DNA from: a virus
Length of the DNA stretch: 24,695 nt
Direction: 5' to 3' (one strand)
Virus record (IMG/VR): IMGVR_UViG_3300025112_000179
Coordinates: 1 to 24,695 of that record
A program made the position numbers and the translations under genes. Under the pieces are notes generated by a model that saw only the letters and a program-made list of their open reading frames with translations, did not search any database and had not been told where the DNA came from. Of this stretch, positions 15,942-22,791 are shown piece by piece; position 1 is the stretch's first letter; every line of letters starts with the position of its first letter.

Positions 15942-17813
15942 CTAAGCTTCCTCAGGAATAGGTGATGAAGCTTTCTCCTCGGCTGCATCTGCGGCTCGAT
16001 CTGCGGCTTCTCTATTCATTCTCATTTCTTCCAACATTTCCCCTGCTATAGTATCCTCACCTACTCCCAGGATACCTTCAATGCTCCTTCCAAGCATATT
16101 AGCTGTTTCATTTAAAAAATCAGGGGTTGTTTTAACTTCTAATTCCTTAGTTTTTTTATCAATACTTCCTGTATGGTCAGAAGTTTTTTTATTAAAACCC
16201 AAATTTTCTCTAGCCGCTTCGCCCATCTTTGAAACTTTAGCCAGAAGATCAGCCCTCTTTTTAGCTTTTTCTCTTTCTTCTTGGGCTTTCGTTTTTGCGT
16301 CCCTCGCAGCATCATCAACATCCCCTGCAACCGCAGAAGAGGGATCAGTAATAACTGCTGTACTTTCTTGTAAGCTTTTTCCCCATTCTGTAAGTGTATC
16401 TCCAATAAAAGGAAGTTTATTTCCTAGCATTTCTAATAAAGACCCAACAAAGTTTTTCCATTTAACAAATAACCACTTAATCCCATCAAATACCTTTCCC
16501 ATAATACCAGTTTTAACTAACAAAAATCCAAACGCCGCAACTATAGCTGTTGCTACAGCTGCTATAGCAACAAAAGGCCAAGTTACAGGTAACATCGCAG
16601 CTACTAAAGATATAAAAGAAAATATAACTTTAACTATAGTTATTGTTGCCATGTATGTCATTTTAGCAGCCCACAACCCTAACGCAATAAGTAAAGTAGT
16701 TTCAATATATCCACTTACTTTTACTATTAAATCCTTAAATTCTGTCCACTTTGTTTTTACTTTTTCTATAATACCCTCTAATCCACCCAACTCGATCCAT
16801 AGATCAAGAACTTTTATAACAAGCGTTTCAATGACTCCTTTTAAAAATCCTCCAAAAAGAATAGCAACATCTTTTATAGTAGGGTAAAGTGCTAAAAATG
16901 CTTCTTGTAATGGAAGAAGAACTTCACCTTTAATTACGGAAAGCTGGGCACCAAAATCAGCCACATCGTCGCTCTCTTTTTTTATTCTTTCTCCAAAAGC
17001 ATCACTAACCATCATCATATCCATAGAGGCTTGTCCAAAAGTTTCAGTTGTAACACCTACCATTCTAAAGAATTTATCAGAACCCCCTGCAAAATCTTTA
17101 GTGGTCTTCCCCGCTGTTTTAATAGCATCTTTTAGAATTATTGTAGCTTCTTCTGTACTTCTAGCAGCAGCTAACTGCTCTCTTACTCTTCCAATTCCTA
17201 ACATAGTCAGCTTTTCAAAACCCTGCTGGCTAGTATCCATAATTGCCTTCATAACATTTTCCATAGGCCCCTTCATGGAAGGTCCTAATTCAGCAGTTAA
17301 TGTGGCAACGGCTTGAGCAACTTCTGCCCCCATACCCGCTAACTTTTGAGCAGGAAAGCTCTTTTCTAAGGCACTCATAGCGTCAACTAAATGATCTGTA
17401 CTAACCGTCCACTCATCACCAACTTTTATAAAGGTTTTAGATAAATGATCAGTTGCGTCCCTAGAAAGACCTAATTGCGACTCCATTTTAGCAAAGATCA
17501 TCGCTGTGTTCTTAGATTGTGTTGCTGTTAATTTTTGTTGGTTAACTAATTTAGCAAGACCTTCAGTATTCCCCTGCATACCGACTTCTAAACCAGCAAT
17601 AGCAGCACCAAATCTTTGAGTTAGATCCCCTCTAAGGCCCTGCATAGTTGGGGTCAATGTTTGGTTAGTATGGTCTAGGGATAATCCCAAAGCTAAAGAA
17701 GCTTTGTCAGCATTTTCACCAAACTGTATGCTATTTCTAATAGTATCCCGTAGTGCATCTACAGCCATAATTACTCCACCAAGAGCCAGTTCTAATCCTG
17801 CGCCTACTACCAT
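15942..17813 (-). CDS. Tail tape measure protein
   Basis: A 623-aa protein with tape-measure features. The N-terminal 300 residues are long and mostly helical with low aromatic content. A hydrophobic segment at about 368-440 (for example TLLIALGLWAAKM and AIAAVATAIVAAFGFLL) could span membrane during DNA ejection. A highly charged helix of about 498-535 (AQEEREKAKKRADLLAK) and an Ala/Glu-rich C-terminus follow. T4 gp29 is 590 aa for a tail of about 100 nm, so this length predicts a similar tail, assuming the usual ruler relation. The ATG at 17813 is 2 nt after the upstream stop, with AAGGAA about 9 nt ahead. It precedes the adaptor, gp53-like and hub genes. An antisense frame of 268 codons at 16081-16887 is a shadow of this gene. 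Confidence 0.8.
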   Translation of the reverse strand: MVVGAGLELALGGVIMAVDALRDTIRNSIQFGENADKASLALGLSLDHTNQTLTPTMQGLRGDLTQRFGAAIAGLEVGMQGNTEGLAKLVNQQKLTATQSKNTAMIFAKMESQLGLSRDATDHLSKTFIKVGDEWTVSTDHLVDAMSALEKSFPAQKLAGMGAEVAQAVATLTAELGPSMKGPMENVMKAIMDTSQQGFEKLTMLGIGRVREQLAAARSTEEATIILKDAIKTAGKTTKDFAGGSDKFFRMVGVTTETFGQASMDMMMVSDAFGERIKKESDDVADFGAQLSVIKGEVLLPLQEAFLALYPTIKDVAILFGGFLKGVIETLVIKVLDLWIELGGLEGIIEKVKTKWTEFKDLIVKVSGYIETTLLIALGLWAAKMTYMATITIVKVIFSFISLVAAMLPVTWPFVAIAAVATAIVAAFGFLLVKTGIMGKVFDGIKWLFVKWKNFVGSLLEMLGNKLPFIGDTLTEWGKSLQESTAVITDPSSAVAGDVDDAARDAKTKAQEEREKAKKRADLLAKVSKMGEAARENLGFNKKTSDHTGSIDKKTKELEVKTTPDFLNETANMLGRSIEGILGVGEDTIAGEMLEEMRMNREAADRAADAAEEKASSPIPEEA

Positions 17814-17815
17814 AA

Positions 17816-18184
17816 TTAAAGTTTCCTTATTCTTCTAAGAGGTCCATAAATATTACCCAAGATGTAAGTTCGATAATTATCTTTTGGTAATTCCCTATTT
17901 TTATATAGAGTTTCCAGAGAATCTGGGGCATAAGTCCTGTTTGTGGGGACTTTAAATCCTGTAAGAAGAATATTCCCCGTAGCAGCATCTCTAGTTACTG
18001 GTTCTGTTATAAGAAAAATTCTATAACTCCTACTTCCCTTGCCTATGCCTAGTTTATATCTAAAAAAAACCACATCCCCAGGAACCGCACAAGAATCCGA
18101 CTTTGGAACAATACTTACATTCGTTCTAGAGTGTGCATCTACTTGTTTTAAAAAACTTTGAATTTCTGGTGAAAATCTGGTCAT
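17816..18184 (-). CDS. Unknown protein upstream of the tape measure gene
   Basis: A 122-aa basic protein I do not recognise. It begins MTRFSPEIQSFLKQVD and has a beta-rich middle (PGDVVFFRYK, then YRIFLITEPV) that looks like a small SH3-like barrel. It ends with a very basic GPLRRIRKL. The PGDVV...YR..LIT pattern recalls small barrels such as PemK/MazF-type proteins, but nothing shows toxin activity. Its stop lies 2 nt before the tape measure ATG, so it probably belongs to the tail operon and may be a minor tail or assembly protein. The ATG has AAGGA only one to two bases upstream, which is tight for a Shine-Dalgarno. Only 33 nt separate it from the divergent plus-strand gene. Confidence 0.7.
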   Translation of the reverse strand: MTRFSPEIQSFLKQVDAHSRTNVSIVPKSDSCAVPGDVVFFRYKLGIGKGSRSYRIFLITEPVTRDAATGNILLTGFKVPTNRTYAPDSLETLYKNRELPKDNYRTYILGNIYGPLRRIRKL

Positions 18185-18198
18185 GTCCTTATATTATA

Positions 18199-18206
18199 TA
18201 TAAATA
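18199..18206 (+). promoter_or_regulatory. TATAAATA octamer, possible late-promoter-like element
   Basis: An exact TATAAATA, the T4 late-promoter consensus, lies 12 nt before the ATG of the plus-strand 100-aa gene, in a 33-nt gap between divergent genes. The same AT-rich gap reads TATAAT on the minus strand. Three further exact copies were seen inside genes (12641 and 22835 on plus, 6711 on minus). That is about what chance gives in DNA this AT-rich, so only the position supports this one. Confidence 0.25.
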
Positions 18207-18217
18207 CCAACTTAAAT

Positions 18218-18520
18218 ATGAATAATAATCTCGATATAGAAATAATTGATTTTCTTGATTTAATAAATGAAACACTTAGTTATTCCTTTGTAGAAAAATG
18301 GAGACATAAATATTCTGAGAAATTTGTAAAGCACTTCCAACTAAAAGTTTTGGATGCTATGAACAAGCAAAAGCCTATCAAGCTGGAGATGCTTTATAAT
18401 TATCTAACCAAGAAGTGTAAATACTCACCAGAACAAGTAAATAGCTTCTTTATATCTATAGATATAGATATATATCGACCCTTTATACATGGGACTTGGC
18501 CTAAGATTTCTTCTTCTTAG
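18218..18520 (+). CDS. Unknown 100-aa protein on the plus strand
   Basis: A small plus-strand gene of unknown function. The product begins MNNNLDIEIIDFLDLINE, is mostly helical and rich in Lys/Ile/Tyr, and ends HGTWPKISSS. No Shine-Dalgarno is obvious and the ATG is 12 nt after a TATAAATA, so a transcript from there would be nearly leaderless. Its 3' end overlaps the tail of the convergent nuclease gene by 20 nt. Near that end the DNA contains back-to-back AT palindromes that encode an Ile/Asp repeat (SIDIDIY). AT-rich codons match the neighbouring phage genes. Coding status is likely but not certain. Confidence 0.6.
   Translation: MNNNLDIEIIDFLDLINETLSYSFVEKWRHKYSEKFVKHFQLKVLDAMNKQKPIKLEMLYNYLTKKCKYSPEQVNSFFISIDIDIYRPFIHGTWPKISSS
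18451..18476. repeat. Two adjacent AT-rich perfect palindromes
   Basis: TATATCTATAGATATA (18451-18466) is a perfect 16-nt palindrome. It is followed at once by the 10-nt palindrome GATATATATC (18467-18476). Both fall within the 3' part of the plus-strand 100-aa gene, just before its convergent overlap with the nuclease gene. With no loop and only A-T-rich pairs, neither makes a convincing intrinsic terminator. Confidence 0.7.
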
Positions 18521-19274
18521 CCTTTAAATCTTCTATCTTTTTGCTTACCTCATGCATAGTGCAGAACTCAGGGCAAGCAGTCTTGTAAGCACACCAGTTA
18601 CAAAATTCATTTCTACTAGGGTTCATCTCGTCTTTTTTCCTTTTACGGATCTTCCAGACCTCATCAACTATCTTTCTTAGATGTGCATTGATTTGAGGGA
18701 CAGAGTACTGGACATGAACAAAGTTATTAGTTAGTGGATAATAGTGTGCAGCTACTATTTGGGAAAAAGGAATCTCATAAAGCTTACTGATAGCATAAAC
18801 ATACCCTTTTAGTTGAGTATCTTGATAAAGCTCTACTTTACTTTTTTCCCTTTTTGAGGTCTTGTAGTCAATTACTAAGTATCCCCCGTCTTTACCCTTT
18901 ATTACACGGTCAATAACGCCGTTAAGTGTAATATCATCTTTTACAGGAACTTCAAAGACTAACTCAGCAGCCACCGTTTCTTCAAGTTTTGAGTTGAACT
19001 GAAGAAAATTGTCAATACATTTTAAATCCTTACCCTCATACTTCTTTGATACCTTGTATGAACCCCTCACCCCTTCAGCGATCAACAGCATCTCATCTTG
19101 AGAATTTGCATTCACACCATCTTCAAGGATCTTGTGAATATAAGATCCAAAGTGTAGCGCCTCCGTGTTGGTTTCTTCAGGCTCAGGAAGCCGCTCAACA
19201 TAGCGGTAACGATATTTTAACTGACATTGTTTATAGGTTTGAAATTTAGATTCAGATATTGTTTTTATGTACAT
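18501..19274 (-). CDS. PD-(D/E)XK exonuclease, RecB/Cas4-like, with Fe-S cysteines
   Basis: A 257-aa nuclease of the RecB/Cas4 branch of the PD-(D/E)XK superfamily, acting on DNA ends or flaps. Motifs seen: H47 in FGSYIH, D122 in NGVIDRV, D136-x-K138 in YLVIDYKTSK, and Q154/Y158 in QLKGY. An apparent Fe-S set pairs C17 in the N-terminal YKQCQLKYRYRY with C225-x2-C228-x5-C234 near the C-terminus (CNWCAYKTAC), the arrangement of Cas4 and AddB-type nucleases. All catalytic residues appear intact. The ATG has GAGGTG about 6-7 nt upstream, so this start is well supported. It overlaps the divergent primase start inside ATGTACAT, and its tail overlaps the plus-strand 100-aa gene by 20 nt. A replication, recombination or host-DNA-degradation role is inferred. 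No CRISPR genes are present. Confidence 0.88.
   Translation of the reverse strand: MYIKTISESKFQTYKQCQLKYRYRYVERLPEPEETNTEALHFGSYIHKILEDGVNANSQDEMLLIAEGVRGSYKVSKKYEGKDLKCIDNFLQFNSKLEETVAAELVFEVPVKDDITLNGVIDRVIKGKDGGYLVIDYKTSKREKSKVELYQDTQLKGYVYAISKLYEIPFSQIVAAHYYPLTNNFVHVQYSVPQINAHLRKIVDEVWKIRKRKKDEMNPSRNEFCNWCAYKTACPEFCTMHEVSKKIEDLKAKKKKS
19267..19274. other. Shared start-codon palindrome of divergent genes
   Basis: ATGTACAT is self-complementary, so both strands read ATG TAC AT. The plus-strand primase starts at 19267 and the minus-strand nuclease at 19274. Each gene therefore begins Met-Tyr-Ile, and each must use control signals lying in the coding sequence of the other. Confidence 0.75.
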
Positions 19275-20259
19275 AATAGCACCTCAGTTTATTAGAGAGT
19301 ACCTCGTCCAAAACTTCAAGAATAATGGGAAACTCTCGGCCAATGGACGCGAGTTTATTATGGAGTCGTTATTCATTAATAATGATTGGAAGAAACACAT
19401 GAGCGTTAATATAGATAGTGGTCTATGGCAATGCTTTAAAACGGGACGATCAGGTAACTTCACCAGACTATACGCAGAGATAAAAGGTATTCCATATTTT
19501 AGGGCTCAAAGGGATCTCATCATCAAGAATTTTGAATTCCTTGGTGAGGAGGTTCCCGAATTAGATAGACCTGAAAATCAACTAGAGCTAGACACAAGCA
19601 AACTAGTTCCCATTAATTTAGAGTCTGGAAACTCGGATGACAAAAAAGAATTAGATGCTTGGAGCTTTTTGTTTGGTAGAGCCTTGTTTAGTCTTAACGA
19701 AGAAGAAGCTGCTCCCTTTTATCTTTGTACAGAAGGTAGGTTCGCAGATAGAATTATTATTCCCTTTAAATCTGAAGAAGTGGTTTATTACTTTCAAGCT
19801 CGTACCCTTCACGATGCTCGGCCCAAGTACTTAAACCCCTCCACGGAAATAGCTCCAAAACCCTCTGATATCCTATACCCTTATGACGAGGAGCGGGATC
19901 ACCTCGTTATTTGTGAGGGTCCATTAGACGCTCGCTCACTCCAACTCCAGGGAATAAATGCAACTGCTACCATAGGAAGTTCTGTTAGTCCTAGACAGGC
20001 CGAGATCTTGTCTACTTTCAAAGGCAAAATTATTCTAGGATACGACAATGATGAAGCAGGACAAAGAGGTATTAAGAAATTTGATAAGATTAGGAAAGAG
20101 AGGATGATGGACAAATTTGAAATATGTCCTCCCCCCGCAAGGTTCAAAGATTGGAATGAAGCTCATGTAGCTAATGAAAACTTATTCCAATGGATTATGG
20201 AAAAAACTATTACTTATGATTTTGAATATCAGATTAGTAAACAACTAAATTTTGATTAA
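19267..20259 (+). CDS. DNA primase, Toprim type (T4 gp61/DnaG-like), lacking zinc ligands
   Basis: A 330-aa primase that would make RNA primers for lagging-strand synthesis with a replicative helicase encoded elsewhere. The core shows RIIIPFKSEEVVYYFQAR then KYLNP (about 163-191). The Toprim motifs are VICEGPLDA (E217, D221) and GYDNDEAGQRG (D260, D262), with a KDWNEAH motif at 294-300. Its size matches T4 gp61 (342 aa), and no fused helicase is present. The N-terminal segment WQCFKTGRSGNF aligns with the primase zinc ribbon but keeps one cysteine where C-x2-C is normal. The first ligand pair (around 34-40, SLFINND) is absent. No Shine-Dalgarno precedes the ATG at 19267; the next in-frame Met (residue 32) would remove conserved sequence. 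The end overlaps the convergent 188-aa gene by 26 nt. Confidence 0.87.
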   Translation: MYIIAPQFIREYLVQNFKNNGKLSANGREFIMESLFINNDWKKHMSVNIDSGLWQCFKTGRSGNFTRLYAEIKGIPYFRAQRDLIIKNFEFLGEEVPELDRPENQLELDTSKLVPINLESGNSDDKKELDAWSFLFGRALFSLNEEEAAPFYLCTEGRFADRIIIPFKSEEVVYYFQARTLHDARPKYLNPSTEIAPKPSDILYPYDEERDHLVICEGPLDARSLQLQGINATATIGSSVSPRQAEILSTFKGKIILGYDNDEAGQRGIKKFDKIRKERMMDKFEICPPPARFKDWNEAHVANENLFQWIMEKTITYDFEYQISKQLNFD

Positions 20260-20800
20260 AAGTAGCACACTGTTGTTCACAATTCATAAGAAGTTCTGCA
20301 ATATGGGATCCTATATTAGCTGAAGTATCGTAGGTAGGGTTATATTCTCCTGGTAACTTTCCTAAAGTAGAATTGGAGCTTTTATTACAAAGAGACTCTT
20401 TATCAGTCCCAACCACCCACTTTCTACGGGCATACCCGACAGCACTTGTAGTAAAAGTTCCAGAAAGACCTAACCCCCCAGTAGTGCTATCACTAAAGAT
20501 TGATAATCCTTGTGTTTGGTAGAGCCCACTACAATAGGAAGCTTTTTCTTTTTCTTCTGCAACTTGAATAGAATAATTACAGTCAATATAACTGTAAGAT
20601 ACCTCTGGGGCTCCTGATACTACTCCCCCTGTTGATGGAACAGGTTGTGTATCGTAAACGAATACCCTTTTATACATACCGTTGATAACTTGGTTATGGG
20701 TATGCCAATCATCAAATTCACAGGCACTTGTATCACCAGATGCGTTAAGGTTGGTCGTTATAGATCCGCCAATAGGGACAGGGATTAATTCTCCAGGCAT
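20234..20800 (-). CDS. Unknown, probably structural, 188-aa protein
   Basis: A 188-aa protein of unknown function, rich in Ser/Thr/Gly/Asn with six cysteines, including a CEQQC near the end. It begins MPGELIPVPIGGSITTN. The composition and predicted beta content suit a virion protein, and it lies between the chaperone-like genes and the tape measure region. The ATG at 20800 has a strong GGAGG (20811-20815) 10 nt upstream, so the start is secure. Its last 26 nt overlap the convergent primase gene. No hydrolase motif was seen; the DDWHTHN segment near residue 30 is not enough to propose an enzyme. Confidence 0.7.
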   Translation of the reverse strand: MPGELIPVPIGGSITTNLNASGDTSACEFDDWHTHNQVINGMYKRVFVYDTQPVPSTGGVVSGAPEVSYSYIDCNYSIQVAEEKEKASYCSGLYQTQGLSIFSDSTTGGLGLSGTFTTSAVGYARRKWVVGTDKESLCNKSSNSTLGKLPGEYNPTYDTSANIGSHIAELLMNCEQQCATFNQNLVVY

Positions 20801-20865
20801 ATTATTTTTTCCTCCATCATATCTAGGTTATACCGTAGATATTTTTTATAAAATATTACCTAAAT

Positions 20866-21882
20866 TCAAGTAATCGTAAAATAGAACGGGGGAGTTACGA
20901 AGTTTTGAGTTAAATAAGAGTATTTAGCCGTTATAAAATAGGTCCCTGCACTAGCTGCTTTGGACTCTGTATCAAAATTATAAAGAATAGTGTTATCAGA
21001 TGTTATAGTAGCATTGGGGGGGCTCGTATCATAATCAACTACGGAAGACCAAGCAGGTTGATTTACAGAATCTTGATTAACTCTTTGTATTTGAATATTA
21101 GCCCCACTTATTTGATAATCTTTTAAGATATTCTTAGTTTCTTCGGGAAGAGTTTTATTTTGAACAGTAATATCAGTAGTAATCTTCATATCAACTTTTT
21201 CACCAACCCGAAGCTTTTTGTTTACCAATCTATTACGAGTAGTAAGCAACAGCGGCTCCGTGATGGTAGTAAAATTATCATTATACAGACTAAAACTATT
21301 AATAAAGAGTTGGTACTCTGAAGTTTTATAAAGTTTTACAGTCCAAACATCAATGTAGTCCTGGACGGAAGAGGCGCTATTAGCCACAGCACCTCCTGCA
21401 TTATACGCATAATGCATATTATAACCACCCGATAAATCGACTGCCCCATCTAAAACAGCAACATAATCCCCTACTCCAACTCTAAAAATTCCACTAGCTT
21501 GGCTTTCAGCCTTATAATCAGGCCACCAAGCGGTGTCCAGTGGCTTATTAAGACGCTCACTGGTAACTCGTGAAGTACCGTCGCCGTCAGGATCAATAGC
21601 ACCATCATGAGGATCCTCTGGCCCCTCAGCAGGATATGGATTCCCAGAAATTCCAAAGTTCATTAAAACTACTGAAGACGATTCGCTTTTAATTAGCCCA
21701 TTATCACCATCAATAATAGAAGCAGGAGATGCATTTGCTAACTTCGTAAAGATAGTGCAAGCACTAACATCATAAGGATCAATAAACTGTCCATTATTAA
21801 TGAACAATGTTCGAATAGCTACTTTTCCACCCACACTAGGGCGATTAAATCTATCAGTTAGGGTTACTCCGTTTAATTGCAT
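20866..21882 (-). CDS. Unknown beta-rich protein, probable virion component
   Basis: A 338-aa acidic, beta-rich protein I cannot name. It begins MQLNGVTLTDRFNRPSVGG. It contains a DPDGDG loop near residue 97 that could bind calcium but is not a full EF-hand. It closes with an Ig-like strand pattern (SAGTYFITAKYSYL to PPFYFTIT). The start overlaps the end of the -1 frame of the chaperone pair by 29 nt, with a purine-rich GAGAGAG just upstream, so it is probably co-expressed. A 65-nt gap follows, holding an AT-only dyad around 20840-20858 and the Shine-Dalgarno of the next gene. A tail or neck structural role is inferred from the neighbours. Confidence 0.7.
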   Translation of the reverse strand: MQLNGVTLTDRFNRPSVGGKVAIRTLFINNGQFIDPYDVSACTIFTKLANASPASIIDGDNGLIKSESSSVVLMNFGISGNPYPAEGPEDPHDGAIDPDGDGTSRVTSERLNKPLDTAWWPDYKAESQASGIFRVGVGDYVAVLDGAVDLSGGYNMHYAYNAGGAVANSASSVQDYIDVWTVKLYKTSEYQLFINSFSLYNDNFTTITEPLLLTTRNRLVNKKLRVGEKVDMKITTDITVQNKTLPEETKNILKDYQISGANIQIQRVNQDSVNQPAWSSVVDYDTSPPNATITSDNTILYNFDTESKAASAGTYFITAKYSYLTQNFVTPPFYFTIT

Positions 21883-22779
21883 CTTGTTCTCTCTCTAAGT
21901 CTTCTCTTAACAATTTAAGAAAAATTGTCCTTTCAGTACGAGACATTGTTTTTACATCAGAATAACTGAAGTTTGCTCGCTTTACAAGTATATAGGCTTC
22001 TAGAAGAAGAGAATCAACATCAATTACTTCATCTAGTTCACATCGAAAAAATTTGCATCTATTGGTAAGTCTACGACTGATACCCCTCCGCAGTCCCCAC
22101 ACGCAAATTTAATCTTAGTATCAACACCATAATCGGACTTTATAGCATTTAAAAGGGTTCTAACATCCTTAAGGGGTAATTTATCAATAACGGCAGCAAT
22201 AATGGATTTATCTGTATGCCCTTCAATTTCTACCACAAATCTCCAAAGCTGATCTAAAGCAGTCGTAGTATCTGCAAAAACTTTTTCATCTCTTACTCGG
22301 GGTTGTCTAACTTTGATATCTTTTGCTAATTGAGGAAGAGAGATAGTTATAGGATCTTTAAAATCATCAGGAACAGGGTTCACATTAAGTTCAGAAAGCT
22401 TAACTGTGGTGGGGTTTTCAGCCCTACATTCTTGACAAATTAAGAGAGTATTATAATCATCCCCATATGAGATTTCTCTTAATTTCATGATAAGATAAAG
22501 CTTGTCCATCGGAAGAAGCTCAAAAATTTTTACATTTGTTACACATCTTTGAAGAACGAGATTTACTGGATCTTCTTCTTTCTTAGCACTAACAATATTC
22601 TTTTCATCTTCAAAGGTCATGGGCCTAATGGTCACAGGCATCTCAGGATCCTCTAATTCATAAACCTTACACTCTGAGGGAAGGTCAACCTCTACCGCAT
22701 TATCGGTAGGAAGCTCTTTTAAAAGGTCATTGATAATTTCTTGCTTTGCTGGATCAACAACGGGGCGGTTTTCTAACAT
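21854..22779 (-). CDS. Predicted -1 frameshift product, tape-measure chaperone long form (gpGT-like)
   Basis: Reading the 248-codon gene to codon 244, slipping back one base, then following the -1 frame gives a 308-aa protein ending at 21854. The added 64 residues (FRCELDEVIDVDSLLLEAYI onward to EQDAIKRSNPN) are helical and charged. The extension frame has no ATG before MSRTERT deep inside it, only a GTG at 22102, and no Shine-Dalgarno at a useful place. It is open across the whole overlap and is therefore best explained as a frameshifted C-terminus. A two-form chaperone pair ahead of the tape measure gene is common in long-tailed phages (lambda G/GT, P2 E/E'). Function and efficiency are inferred. 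Confidence 0.65.
22033..22779 (-). CDS. T4_baseplate-family protein (gp26/gp51-like), probable tail assembly chaperone
   Basis: A 248-aa protein resembling the T4_baseplate family (T4 gp26/gp51, hub-assembly proteins). The signature region is at about 70-118: EEDPVNLVLQRCV, then LPMDKLYLIMKLREISYG, then LLICQECRA. Two C-x2-C pairs, C115/C118 and C227/C230 (FACGDCGG), could form a zinc ribbon. The 3' end carries the slippery site for the long form. The ATG at 22779 has AGGAG 8 nt upstream. It diverges from the UvsW-type helicase across a 41-nt gap. In T4 the uvsW-uvsY cluster likewise lies next to genes 25, 26 and 51, so the neighbourhood is partly conserved. It probably assists assembly of the hub or tape measure. 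Confidence 0.75.
   Translation of the reverse strand: MLENRPVVDPAKQEIINDLLKELPTDNAVEVDLPSECKVYELEDPEMPVTIRPMTFEDEKNIVSAKKEEDPVNLVLQRCVTNVKIFELLPMDKLYLIMKLREISYGDDYNTLLICQECRAENPTTVKLSELNVNPVPDDFKDPITISLPQLAKDIKVRQPRVRDEKVFADTTTALDQLWRFVVEIEGHTDKSIIAAVIDKLPLKDVRTLLNAIKSDYGVDTKIKFACGDCGGVSVVDLPIDANFFDVN
22045..22056 (-). other. -1 ribosomal frameshift slippery site
   Basis: On the minus strand the frame reads GCA AAT TTT TTC (codons 242-245 of the T4_baseplate-family gene). A_AAT_TTT (22054-22048) is a canonical X_XXY_YYZ heptamer, and the next one along, T_TTT_TTC, also fits. Four codons later the zero frame stops at TAG. The -1 frame runs on for 64 codons. No clear stem-loop or nearby Shine-Dalgarno-like stimulator was seen. 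Confidence 0.75.
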
Positions 22780-22791
22780 AATTGAATCTCC

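Noticed and set aside
16081-16887. Antisense open frame of 268 codons across the tape measure gene
   Set aside because: It lies wholly inside a well-supported gene, has low-complexity hydrophobic content typical of complementary frames, and lacks a Shine-Dalgarno or any family motif.
17816-18184. PemK/MazF-type toxin
   Set aside because: Only a faint SH3-barrel-like pattern was seen, no antitoxin neighbour exists, and the gene is tightly joined to the tape measure gene.
18501-19274. CRISPR-associated Cas4 of a CRISPR locus
   Set aside because: No other cas gene and no repeat-spacer array is present. RecB/Cas4-like nucleases are common in phages without CRISPR.
20840-20858. AT-only dyad as a rho-independent terminator
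   Set aside because: The stem has no G-C pairs and no clean following U-run on the minus strand, and the operon seems to continue into the next gene with a strong Shine-Dalgarno.
21560-21600. EF-hand calcium site in the 338-aa protein
   Set aside because: The DPDGDG start is suggestive, but the hydrophobic residue and terminal Glu are not at the canonical loop positions.
21854-22102. Independent 82-aa gene starting at a GTG at 22102
   Set aside because: There is no Shine-Dalgarno or ATG at the start, the first 15 codons overlap the zinc-ribbon coding region, and the in-frame slippery heptamer explains the frame better as a -1 extension.
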